Assembly: GCF_029227915.1 (NCBI RefSeq)
Contig: NC_079877.1
Location: forward strand, 17,348,851 to 17,412,850
DNA length: 64,000 nucleotides
Reading direction: 5' to 3'
From: Hydractinia symbiolongicarpus
Lineage: Eukaryota; Cnidaria; Hydrozoa; Anthoathecata; Hydractiniidae
The notes below the pieces were generated by a model that was not told the DNA's origin, did not search any database, and saw only the letters and a program-made list of their open reading frames with translations. Made by a program: the position numbers and the translations under genes. This document shows positions 1-8,455 of this stretch, piece by piece (the stretch's first letter is position 1; every line of letters begins with the position of its first letter).

Positions 1-302
1 TTTTTGCCGACGAGGGTAGGTTGGGACGGCTTACACGCTTTCTCTTTTACAAGAAATATGCTTTGTAATTATATCAGGCTAAAAAAAGGGTTAGGGTTAA
101 AACAATTTTGTTTAGAACAATAGAGATATAAAAATAATGACCAGCCTGACTAGAATTTTGTTGATATTCTTATTTATAAAAAAAATGGTGTATTTGAAAA
201 GCCTAGGACGAGGTTGCAACAAGGCGCGCCTTTTTTTTAACTTTTCTTTCTTAACTTTTCTTTCTTAGCTCTTTGGTTGCACACTTTTTAATAGGAAGAA
301 GA
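1..302. other. AT-rich DNA without recognised gene
   Basis: No convincing coding region, RNA gene or repeat boundary is visible. Two TTAGGG-like units near position 90 are too few to mean a telomere. Confidence 0.5.
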
Positions 303-780
303 AGCCCCGCGGATTAAAGATTTCCGCCATTAGCAATAATCTGAAAAAGTACTGAACTGTGAAGAGGACTGAGTAATATGGAGGTACAAAATCATGGAAT
401 ATTCTAAAATTTTAAAATTCAATTTTTGATTATTATTGTAACTGTAAATCATAGCTAACTTAACTTACATAAACTTCATTTCTCTATAAGAACAATTTTA
501 AGAGAAAAATAATAAACCTGAAAATTGATGAACAATAAAAACAAAATAAGAAAAACGGCAAGGCTAAAAAATTTTATGGATTTTCTCTTTTTTTCTAAAA
601 AACAACTTGGAAAATATCTTTTTTTTACATAATCACTTACGAAAGGTTATTTTCAAACTACATATTCATATTTTTTATTTTATAACACACTTGTCACGAT
701 TTTATAGCTATAATACATTATCTTTCACCAAAAATATCCAGCCTCAAGTGAATAACTAATTAGTTCTGCTGAATATAGCT

Positions 781-1058
781 TAAAGGGGGATTTTCACGAA
801 GCGAATTGAACGGCGAATTTGACTGCAAATTGTATCTAAGCATGCGCAGTTTTGTTTTTTTTGATTTTGCATCGAAATATTCGCTTCGCTGAAAAGTAGA
901 AACAGTTCTTACTTTTTCGCGGCTAAAGGTTTCGCTGCTAGTTTTTGACCAATCAGAACGCGGTTAACTAATGTAAACAATTATTTAGTCGTGAAAATTA
1001 AAAAGCGAATTCGCCATCGAATTCGCCGTTTAACTCGCTTCGTGAAAATCCCCCTTTA
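781..1058. mobile_element. MITE-1 with long terminal inverted repeats
   Basis: The left end begins AAAGGGGGATTTTCACGAAG and the right end is its reverse complement; the inverted arms continue with 'gaattgaacggcgaatt' against 'gaattcgccgtttaactc'. No coding capacity. The repeat copy at 56345-57060 lacks the insert and reads 'atagctttagtc' at this point, so the target duplication is TA or TTA. That fits Tc1/mariner- or PIF/Harbinger-mobilised elements; superfamily unresolved. Confidence 0.85.
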
Positions 1059-1141
1059 GTCTACGTGCTTGCGAAATTGTACAGAAGGAAATGACGTAAT
1101 TATTAAAGGGAAATGTAAATAACATCAAAGAGGGCGGATTA

Positions 1142-1858
1142 ACACAATTCGGTCCGGGGTTTTTAGAACATACTATGACCGGGGGGGGGGGGATTCCACC
1201 CCCCCCCTCAATAACTTTTTATAGGATTGTTCAAATTGAATCAAACTTGGCACACTTATAGTACGTCATAAAAGGAACAAAATGTCGGTAATAAATTTTT
1301 GCTTGCGTCAGCACATTTTCTGTGACGTCATCAGAAGCTTGAAAATTGTTAAAAATGCCACTATCTGCTTAAAATATAATTACTTTTGTTCTAGAGCGAA
1401 TTTTTACATTCTGTTTGAAGTTTCTGAAAGATAAATAAAATTTTTTTAACATATCTTCCGGTTTTTACATGGATCGGATAAAAAATTGCCAAAAATTGCC
1501 CGAAAATCCGTTTTTTTCCGATTTTCGGGTAAAATCCGACAAAATCGGGAAATCGGATTAGTCACGTGTCAAAATTATTCAAAATGATTCTTCTTGATGA
1601 AACAAAGTTGTGTTGCAAGTTTCAAGTTTTAAGGATAATCCTAACAGGAGTTATTATATCTTCCCCATTATAAAGATTTCATAGAGATTTTAGGGGTAGT
1701 TTCGAGTAATGGCCAATATGAAAGCCTCTGAAAGGTATGGGACCTAAAAATTTAGCATGCAGGTGTCTAATAGATAAATGTTGAAACTCAGTAAGTATCA
1801 TACCCATATAAGAAAGCAATCAGGAGTTATTAAAAAAAACCCGTCAGACCGAATAGGG
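1142..1858. mobile_element. MITE-2, copy 1, flanked by TTA
   Basis: The ends carry imperfect inverted repeats around 'attcggtc' next to 'gggtttttt'. TTA lies on both sides (1139-1141, 1859-1861). Copy 2 of the host repeat near 56935 lacks the insert. Near the left end are G13 and C10 runs able to pair. The interior holds repeated 'ttttccgattttcggg' blocks. A second copy in the opposite orientation lies at 35827-36445. TTA duplication suggests a PIF/Harbinger-type transposase. Confidence 0.75.
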
Positions 1859-1980
1859 TTAAAGACGATCTTTATTATGCTACACTGCACGAACTTTAAC
1901 TTTCGATAGCATATAAACTTCAAATAAAGAATTGTTCATTGGATAATAAAACAATCTGTTGCACTGTTAGGATTCTTATT

Positions 1981-2489
1981 GGCTCAACCTCGTCCCCAGT
2001 GCATCTTGTATCTCTTCTGACCACGGAACGGCGATACAAACATGGCCCTGGAGGAGGCTGGTCCGATGTGAAACCTGATTGGCGCGGATATGTCACATAA
2101 TTATTGCGTCATGCAAAACATTTTGGCGAGGCGGCGAGTCTGTGACGAACATGAGGAAGCTGTTCGTATTAAAATGGCGGAGGAGGTGTATCAGTATCAA
2201 GTTTTTTTCAAAGTGAAAAATTTATTAAAAAGCATTATAAGCATGAGAGTATAAAATAAGACATCATAAAGTAATACTGCTTACATGACAATGTTTCAAT
2301 AGCTGGGAAAGTTTAATAAAACTAGAAAAGTAGCTAGCTATCACACTATACCTAGCAAACTATCAAGATGAACAAAAGAAAGAAACTCAACTTGTTTCCA
2401 AGTGGCCAGGTTTAATTTGAAGCTTTATGCAAAGAATGACGTTGCATAAAATTGCTGCCCATAGAGATAGGAAAATGTATGTTCTGGTG
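1981..2489. other. Intergenic DNA, possible MITE end at the left
   Basis: The left part has CCTCGTCCCCAG, also seen near 57075 and (as CCTCGTCCTCAGG) near 34945, so a dispersed inverted-repeat element is likely. No gene is supported. Confidence 0.35.
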
Positions 2490-2625
2490 CATTCGCGCAC
2501 GCACATCATACAGCAAATGAGCAACTTCCAGAAATGATGTCACGCTTCATTGCACAATATAGGAAATTCCCCTACTCGATAAATCTAACGCATGCGTAAT
2601 CGAATAGGGGAATTCCCATAGGGTT
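2490..2625. repeat. Element A left terminus with palindromes
   Basis: The segment shares 'tacagcaaatgag', an ACGCATGCGT-type palindrome and GGAATTCCC motifs with the inverse of 49990-50260, so the two are the same element end. Here the motifs form a hairpin: 'ggaaattccccta' plus 'tcgat' at 2562-2580 pairs with 'atcgaatagggg' and 'aattcc' at 2599-2616, with the perfect palindrome ACGCATGCGT (2588-2597) in the loop. The exact outer end and any target duplication could not be fixed. Confidence 0.6.
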
Positions 2626-2660
2626 ATGATTAGTATTTGAGGCTAGGATTTAATATAAAT

Positions 2661-3167
2661 ATGAGTCGATATCATAGTAATGCAACTCGCGATTATTTCA
2701 TAAACCAAGAAATTTGGACTCGATCGATTGAAGCAGCGTCCTTGTTGCTCGAGTTTGTTTCGGACCATTTTAAAACGCAGGAAATGTTTGCCAATGCCAT
2801 TGAGCCGTACCCGCATATACTCGGCCACGTTCCAGAACGTTTAAAGACCCAGGAAATGTGCACCAGGGCGGTTCAAGAACATTCCAGAGCACTCGGGGAT
2901 GTACCGGATCATTTAAAGACACAGGAAGTGTGTACTATGGCTATTCAAGGGAGGGACTGGCTTCTGCAGTATGTTCCGGACTGGTTCATGACTCGGAGAA
3001 TGCAAAGGGATAATATTTATCCCTCGCTGTTCGAAGCCTATCATCAGCGGAAAGCGGCTAGGATTAAGGAAGATTTGCTTCCAATGGCATGGCATCCAGA
3101 CAGAGTTATAGATTGGTGTTTTTCAGAGGACGAAAAGGCAGACCTTGAGCTTTTGTGGAGTAAATAA
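2661..3167 (+). CDS. 24-residue repeat protein (DxxKTQEMC repeats)
   Basis: The 168-residue reading frame starts at the ATG at 2661; an open frame extends back to 2637 only through a TTG. It holds about five copies of a 24-residue unit of the type 'VPDHLKTQEMCTRAV', each predicted helical, followed by a C-terminal block with 'MAWHPDRVIDWC'. Similar short helical repeats occur in giant-virus and cnidarian element proteins (DUF4116-like, from memory). The function is unknown. It is the first gene inside the terminus and ends 3 bp before the Cys-rich gene. A degraded copy is on - at 45079-45600. The frame is open here, so it may be the least damaged copy. Confidence 0.7.
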   Translation: MSRYHSNATRDYFINQEIWTRSIEAASLLLEFVSDHFKTQEMFANAIEPYPHILGHVPERLKTQEMCTRAVQEHSRALGDVPDHLKTQEVCTMAIQGRDWLLQYVPDWFMTRRMQRDNIYPSLFEAYHQRKAARIKEDLLPMAWHPDRVIDWCFSEDEKADLELLWSK

Positions 3168-3170
3168 ACG

Positions 3171-3329
3171 ATGAAGGAACAATGTGATCAGTGTGAACGG
3201 GTACTCGACACCTATGACAGATACTCCTGTGGACGGAGGTTCTTCATAAAAGGCAAGCTGCTATGCTGGTACTACTGGTATGAGTATATTACCTATAATG
3301 GTGGAACCTGTACATGTAACAAACCCTAG
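3171..3329 (+). CDS. Small Cys-rich protein, 52 residues
   Basis: A complete frame starts 3 bp after the preceding stop. It begins with CDQCERVLD, continues through a YSCGRRFFIKGKLLCW segment, and ends near YITYNGGTCTC, so cysteines come in CxxC, C, C and CxC spacing as in a small zinc-binding fold. Homologous frames lie at the same place in B2 (44924-45085, intact, 53 residues) and in B1 (38002-38152, frameshifted). Conservation across diverged copies supports real coding. Metal binding is inferred from the cysteines; function is unknown. Confidence 0.7.
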   Translation: MKEQCDQCERVLDTYDRYSCGRRFFIKGKLLCWYYWYEYITYNGGTCTCNKP

Positions 3330-3356
3330 TTGAAGTTTTTTTCCATAAATAAAAGG

Positions 3357-3955
3357 ATGTTGAAATTTGTAGTGAAAACTGTAAAATCTGAAGGCTTTTA
3401 TACCAATTCGAAAGTACTAAAAATTGAAGATGTGAACATTGAAAACATCATAGTGAGTGATTCTATCCCAGCAAACAAAGGCAAGGATGAGCGCTTCGTG
3501 ATTGGGTATCAAGATGACAACCCAGGACCGTTATTGATCCAAACCCCTGAAAAGATCCGCTCCAAGGGTGTCTCTCAATACAGCAAAGGCTCTGCGCTAA
3601 CGATGTCGTTTGATCTAGCAAGCTACCCTGAGTGGTTGGCTAAATACGAAGAGATCTTGGAGAAGGTGGAGTCCCTAGAGGGGATTTGCTTCACCAATGA
3701 TAGCGTGAAAAAGGGCGGTACCTCAACACCAAGCTCAAGATGTGGGATGGTAAAGTCAGAACAAAATTCCATAAGAAGATACCACTAAAAAGGTGTGAGT
3801 GTAAAGCCATCATCAAGCTGGCGAGCATTTATAGGCAAGGGCGCAACTACTACGCACAGACCATTCTGGAAGAGTGTAAATATAAAGAGGTTGAAGGATA
3901 CAGCACTTTTTACTTCAGTGACTCCGATGATGAAGAAGGTTTCACTATATTGTAA
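3357..3955 (+). pseudogene. Acidic-tail element protein, frameshifted
   Basis: The start is the ATG at 3357, 27 bp after the Cys-rich gene and preceded by AATAAAAGG. The first frame (to 3788) and a second frame (about 3740-3955) are halves of one gene; the shift lies between about 3710 and 3745. Recognisable parts are SIPANKGKDERFVIGY, a WLAKYEEILEKVE helix, LEECKYKE near the end and an acidic tail SDSDDEEG. Homologues: B1 38193-38736 and B2 44299-44894. I have seen this family in many invertebrate polymerase-bearing elements, but its role (perhaps nucleic-acid binding or late virion function) is not known to me. Confidence 0.65.
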
Positions 3956-4001
3956 GTGGCCCGTCGAGGTTCTATGGTTGTCTTCAACCGTATAAACAAA
4001 T

Positions 4002-4280
4002 ATGAATGTTAATGAACTGAAAAAAGAAGCCAAAGCGCTTGGTATTAAGGGGTACTCCAATATGAAGAAGGATGAACTCCTCTCCGCGATTCGAAAGGTC
4101 AAATACAAGGATGCTTCAGCACAGACGGACGGTTCTTATTGCGAGCCTTGTTGTACTATCGCTTGGCAGAAAAATCTCGAACAATACATGAGAGAGCTCT
4201 CCGAAAAACAGCGAACTATCATACACGATGGTGACTTGCTGATCGATGGCGATACAGGTGACGTGGTTGGCATATCCTAG
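4002..4280 (+). CDS. SAP-like DNA-binding small protein
   Basis: The 92-residue frame starts at the ATG at 4002. Residues about 4-35 (ELKKEAKALGIKGYSNMKKDELLSAI) match the helix-extended loop-helix pattern of SAP domains, which bind AT-rich DNA. Then follow KYKDASAQTDGSYCEPC, with a CxxCC cluster, and a mixed charged tail. Homologues are on - in B2 at 42054-42362 and 43015-43323, plus a third copy with a stop (43976-44284). The copies share the DASxQTDGxYCEPC core, so this part is constrained. DNA binding is inferred from the fold pattern. Confidence 0.6.
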   Translation: MNVNELKKEAKALGIKGYSNMKKDELLSAIRKVKYKDASAQTDGSYCEPCCTIAWQKNLEQYMRELSEKQRTIIHDGDLLIDGDTGDVVGIS

Positions 4281-4369
4281 TAGCATTTGATCTAGTGTCT
4301 TTGTTCAAACACACTAGACCATTTATATACCAGATACCTCTTATAAGTACGCGGGTGGTTCCTCTAAGT

Positions 4370-5005
4370 ACCGCTGACATACCGCGCAGATTGAAGTTTT
4401 TTGAGCAGTTCATCTTTCGCCTCCTCACGCCTTTTCGCGACAAGCTGCTGTCGCTCCCGTCAATGATAGAGTCCACGATTTTACGTGTTCGTTGTCTAAT
4501 CTGCTCCTTCAGCATCATATACTTCTGTTTTTCCTGTATGATTAGGCTGAACTCGTGGTCGCTAATCACACCATTCTCCACAGCTCTCGAGATCAAGCTA
4601 ACGATAGAGTTCAACTTGATCTCTGCTAATAGTCTAATGCTCTCATGCTTTTTACTCTTGGAGCCCAGTCTTTTCCCCGCATTCCGCAGACCCGCTTGTC
4701 TCAACCCTACGCAATTGTAATTCCACCCATAGCCACGGCTAATGGTACGCCGATTCCAGATAGCATGCTACCAATGCCAACGCCTGAAGTTATCACACTT
4801 ACCGCCAATAGCCCGTGATCTATGTATCTAACCCACGTATCATGCATTTTGAACTTTTTGGCGAGTTTCTCCCGCTCTTTAATCTCATTACGTAGATATT
4901 GTTCTACCTCCTCTATTTTTTGAGTCTGTACACTTGACTTTCATCAGCCTCCCCCTCATGAGGAGCACTAGGTAGGCTCGGATAAAGCTTAGCAATATCT
5001 GTCAT
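4370..5005 (-). pseudogene. Membrane/helical element protein, frameshifted
   Basis: The ATG at 5005-5003 directly follows the stop of the upstream gene. The N-terminus reads MTDIAKLYPSLPSAPHEGEA, then the frame breaks after about 30 codons (near 4915). Downstream a hydrophobic, Gly-rich stretch (VITSGVGIGSMLSGIG, about 4735-4800) looks like a membrane segment, followed after a second shift near 4710 by a long helical region (HESIRLLAEIKLNSIVSLIS). Homologues: B1 38740-38991 and three tandem B2 copies from 41444. It may be a minor virion or membrane protein; this is only an inference. Confidence 0.55.
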
Positions 5006-5648
5006 TTATTCTATAAGCATATGCATAGTAATTCCAACGAAAGGGTTCTTTTCGTCTTGATATTCGTTTATGAGCATGAAATTTAACATGTCTGTTGAAC
5101 CTTTAAGGGGAAGGTATATAGGAGTATCGAAACTCCATGTCACCATATCTCCCCAAGCGTTTAGCTCTTTGATGGGAAGCAGGTGTAGTATATTGGATTT
5201 CTCACCATTTAAAAGAGAATAATCCGGATCCAGCTGGGGGCATACGAGTCTCAGCCGCTGGTGGACGTCAGTCTTGTAGATGCTGTACCCGTCCCATAAG
5301 GTCCTGCAATGCTTGATCAATTATGACATCGTATCCATCGTTGACACGGAGTCTACATACCCTGTTCCTGAGTACGAAGAGCTTGATCCTGTCCCCTGCC
5401 TGACTGTTGACTATGGTCGCGAGATCCTCGATTTTATATAAACCCAACGCAATCGAGATGGAGACTTCCAAATCCCCAACTTCAGTCGGCTTAGACCCCG
5501 CCTTATGGATGTTGATTTCGCTCTTAGTGAAGAGGTTCACCCACCTAGGCCGAATACTGATGGATTTTAGAGCGATCCTCGTGCCTTCCCCCAGATGAGG
5601 GTTGAATATTATAGGCTTTTTGATATCTGTGACATACAACTGTCTCAT
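5006..5648 (-). pseudogene. Possible jelly-roll virion protein, frameshifted
   Basis: The start is the ATG at 5648-5646, facing the large gene at 5665. Two frames, 5648-5268 and 5320-5006, are parts of one gene of about 210 residues; the shift lies near 5290. The N-terminal part has ALKSISIRPRWVNL and LGLYKIEDLATIVN; the C-terminal part has NAWGDMVTWSFDTPIYLPL and ends near FVGITMHMLIE. The alternating hydrophobic pattern suggests a beta-rich fold such as a minor capsid jelly roll. Homologues: B1 38995-39562, B2 40768-41447. Structure prediction would decide. Confidence 0.5.
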
Positions 5649-5667
5649 GTTTCTTTAAAGAAACATG
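5646..5667. promoter_or_regulatory. Perfect 22-bp palindrome between divergent starts
   Basis: The sequence CATGTTTCTTT is followed by its exact reverse complement. The outer CAT and ATG are the start codons of the - gene (5648-5646) and the + gene (5665-5667), so only 16 bp separate the two starts. The same pair in B1 (39560-39582) and B2 (about 40747-40770) keeps an imperfect version. A shared bidirectional control site or a translation-related signal is plausible. Confidence 0.6.
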
Positions 5668-6807
5668 AACATTTACTCGTATAATCCAAAGGCAAAATAC
5701 AAGTCCAACAGAGGTGAGTGGCATATCGGTGTAACTAACTTGGAGCATCAGGACCTCTACGTGTCTACGACTCAGCACATTTCCGTGGCCTTCCCACAGT
5801 TCACCAAGTACCCTATCAAAGTTCCCACTAACCGGTTGAACGATCCTGAGAGTGTAAATTGGGAAGGGCAAGCCTTGGACTATTGGAACATCCAGGTGAA
5901 TTTCGCTTGTCATTGCGCGACAACGGCGTTGGGGATCTCTGCCAAGCACATGAGTGGCTCCGTACCCCTCGTTCAATCCATGTTCAAATTCCACGTGTAC
6001 TACCACATGAGACGTATTCTCGCGAGAATGAAGATACCTATGCCCTACGAAAGAGGCTTTTCCCAGTACAAGAACCCCTACTCCACCTCGGGGTATGCGC
6101 AAATATGTCGTGAGTACGGTGCGGACATCAATGCTTTGTACAAATTCAAAGTTCTGGTGTCATCGTTGACAAATGGTAGATGGTGGCCGCAGGTTAATGG
6201 GAATTGGGCCAAGTTTATCGTCCCCACTAGCCAGGTTCTGACATCGGAGGGCCTGATGAAGCTTAGCGAGAGTATCTGCGTTTACGTGATTTTGTTACTA
6301 GGATCCCAAGCGAGTGCCAAGACCTCAATCCTAGGCTCTAACGCCGATAACTTGACGGCTAGACAGATCCTCCTGCAGAAATTCGAGGCCATGGTTCAAC
6401 GTGAGGAAAACGTAGGTCAAGACATCACCGAGTTTCAAAAGGTGGTCCAGTATGCACGGACTCCAGTAAATTTCGCCGTGATGTCCAGCGTGTATATGCT
6501 CCCCTCCAACATGGACCTCCGCATTGGAAAGATTGTGGGGTATAACAACAACGTTTTAATCGGGCCCTCTAACATAGGTGTAGGTGTAGAGCTAGATCTG
6601 AACATGGGCCATGCTGTCAAACATGAGGCATCCTTCACTACACCTTCGATGCAGACTATCGAATCGTTGAAACATCAAGCACCAAGCCCTGAAATGGGGG
6701 TCATTACTAAGACCACCCTTGGCAAAGCTCAAAAACATGATGATACCAAGGCTACCGTTATCACGGTGGGGATAAGACTGATCATCGCATATATTTGGTG
6801 GAAGTAA
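5665..6807 (+). CDS. Large conserved element protein, 380 residues, intact
   Basis: The frame is open from ATG 5665 to the stop at 6805-6807. It starts MNIYSYNPKAKYKSNRGEWH, contains a conserved centre (NFACHCATTALGISAKHM, RSILxRMKIPMPYE-type segment), YMLPSNMDLRIGKIVGYNNN about residues 275-295, and ends with a hydrophobic tail (TVITVGIRLIIAYIW). The same family appears in B1 (first part only) and B2 (broken). I remember relatives in cnidarian element proteins but no function; a structural virion role is a guess based on its neighbours. It is the only long gene of element A without a break, so it may be the youngest or the best kept. Confidence 0.75.
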   Translation: MNIYSYNPKAKYKSNRGEWHIGVTNLEHQDLYVSTTQHISVAFPQFTKYPIKVPTNRLNDPESVNWEGQALDYWNIQVNFACHCATTALGISAKHMSGSVPLVQSMFKFHVYYHMRRILARMKIPMPYERGFSQYKNPYSTSGYAQICREYGADINALYKFKVLVSSLTNGRWWPQVNGNWAKFIVPTSQVLTSEGLMKLSESICVYVILLLGSQASAKTSILGSNADNLTARQILLQKFEAMVQREENVGQDITEFQKVVQYARTPVNFAVMSSVYMLPSNMDLRIGKIVGYNNNVLIGPSNIGVGVELDLNMGHAVKHEASFTTPSMQTIESLKHQAPSPEMGVITKTTLGKAQKHDDTKATVITVGIRLIIAYIWWK

Positions 6808-6841
6808 GTCTAATTTGTTGATCGACAAATTAGACGTGAAT

Positions 6842-7900
6842 TTACGACCTTTTTCCTCTCTTAGCCCCGACGTAAGCCACAACAATACTCACAGCAGCAA
6901 TCATTGCCGCAAATTCCACAATTCCGCAACTCTGAAAAAGAACGAGACCACGCTGCCAATAATCCCTGGAAGGGCTGCACCTGCTTTGCCTGCTAGGTAC
7001 TTCAGGAATTTTCCGAGTCTTTCAAGCTGTTTCCGTACAAAACCTTTCCCACCTGTCCTTCCTCCAGTTGCAGCAGCCCCTCCACCCCCCGTAACGGCGA
7101 GTACGATGGTGGATCTTGAGGTGGATGAAGAGAATCTTAAGCTTTTTCACGAGTGACGTGTCATCCCCTGCGATCTTCATCAATGTCTCTTTGATATGTA
7201 GCAGCTGGCTCTGAGTGTCGGATAATAGTAAACCGTGTGCTTTTGCCGTGGCCTCCTTTTGTTCCTGTAGTTGTTCAAGGTCTTCCTTGGCCTTGGCTAT
7301 ATCCCTGTCCCAGATAGCTAGCTGTTCCTCGGATGCTCCAGGTGTGGCCTTTTTGCTCTCAAGCCTCTTCACCTTGGCTTCTACTTTGTCGATCTCACTG
7401 TCATAGAAGACCATCTTGCCTTTCAAATGCTTGAGGTTACCACGTAACTTTTGAAGCTCGTTTAACCCTCTTCTTTCACGCTCTGTGATATCCCCGCCAA
7501 AGAAAGTATTTTCGACAAAGCTCTCCGTGTCATCGAGCACGTTCTCGAGTAGCGGGAACATTTCGATGTCATCAGCTTTGTCCTCGATATGAACAATCTT
7601 ACCCATGAGGTTTTGGGCTGCTGCTTTACTGCCCTTGTTGGGTGTAATATAGTCGGCAAAACCTATGGCCTTCAGACGCATAGGTCCTAAGGCCGTCTCT
7701 ATAGCTGTAATAGCTCTTAACTCACCGGTCGTAGTCGTATGCACTATCTCTTTATAGACCCGTTCCCTCTTCGTCATCTGTCTAAAAACAAGCTTTTTAC
7801 CCTCATCAGCCCTAAAATAATGATAATTTTCATCGGTTGACAGCAATCCTAAATGTTCGCTAAGCCTAGCATAAAGATCGTCGACGTTCCATTTATTCAA
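6842..7900 (-). pseudogene. Coiled-coil protein with C-terminal membrane segment
   Basis: The main frame (7900-about 7120) begins WNVDDLYARLSEHLGL; the first codon is TTG where an ATG would be expected. Residues about 145-245 are a long charged coiled coil rich in K, E and Q. Near 7120 the frame shifts into a Gly/Ala/Lys-rich segment (AVTGGGGAAATGG) and then LAGKAGAALPGIIGSVV, and near 6930 shifts again into a hydrophobic tail (AAMIAAVSIVVAYVGAK) ending at 6842. Two indels in a row show decay. Virion-associated or membrane-anchored roles are possible; no family name is known to me. Confidence 0.6.
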
Positions 7901-7921
7901 CCCGCAATTGCCTACTAATAA

Positions 7922-8455
7922 ATGTACGGAACTAAGTTAGATCCACACAAGGAATTAAAAACTATGCTGGCAATGAAAGGGAAGAAGCAACGCGTCAAAG
8001 TCTTCCATACCCCTAGTACGATTAACCAAAACGAAGACTTGTATGTTGACATCCCCAATATGGGAATGAATAATGTAATTTTCCCAGGCTCTCTCAAACT
8101 CCTCTTTGACCTGGAGCTTACGGGTACCAATACCAAACGCACCATCGTCAGCAACATTGGCAAGGCCCTGGTTCAAAACCTTCGCATCAGCTTGAACGGT
8201 AATGAAGTGCTGAACATCAGCGATTTTAATATCCTCGCTGTGTATCGGGATTTTGACCGAGAGAACAACCTAATTCTTGAAGGCAAAAATCCCAACGTCG
8301 AAACGATCAGAGCTCTGCAAGTCAAAGCTAGTGACCATGTTGGAAATGATGAAGAAAAAGCGATCGTGGCAGCGTATAGCAATACTTTTACCATCCCTAT
8401 CGCCAAAATGTTCGAACTCACTAGAGACTTACCCTTCTACCAAGCAGGTTTGTAA
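7922..8455 (+). pseudogene. Capsid-like protein, N-terminal half only
   Basis: ATG 7922 opens a 177-residue frame facing the coiled-coil gene; AATAAATG overlaps the start. Signals are NEDLYVDIPNMGMNNVIFPG, a beta-rich LKLLFDLELTGT segment, NIGKALVQNLRISLNGNEV, and TIPIAKMFELTRDLPFYQAG near the end. I recognise this pattern from putative double-jelly-roll major capsid proteins of cnidarian elements; that is family memory, not proof. The frame ends exactly where Helitron-type repeat begins, so the C-terminal half is missing. Confidence 0.5.

Larger units (their letters stand above)
303..1980. repeat. Dispersed repeat R1, copy 1, carrying two inserted MITEs
   Basis: This stretch matches 56345-57060 closely and in the same orientation, starting at the shared 'gatttccgccattagcaat' and running to the region before the shared CCTCGTCCCCAG. 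Copy 1 is longer because it holds two insertions (781-1058 and 1142-1858) that copy 2 lacks, so copy 2 gives the empty sites. No protein is recognised in it. Confidence 0.8.
2490..8455. mobile_element. Element A: virus-like element without polymerase
   Basis: Nine closely packed genes on both strands lie between a terminal motif at 2490-2625 and an abrupt break at 8455, where sequence changes to Helitron-family repeat. The gene set and order match the inverted copy B2 (39815-45590): 24-residue-repeat gene, Cys-rich gene, acidic-tail gene, SAP-like gene, membrane/helical gene, possible jelly-roll gene, large gene. B2 has the polymerase between this terminus and the repeat gene; A has none. At least five frameshifts or stops show it is a relic. 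The family resembles cnidarian elements with protein-primed polymerases (Polinton/adintovirus-like); this is recognition from memory, not a search result. Confidence 0.75.

Noticed and set aside
88-102. GGGTTAGGGTTA
   Set aside because: Two telomere-like units only; expected by chance in this composition.
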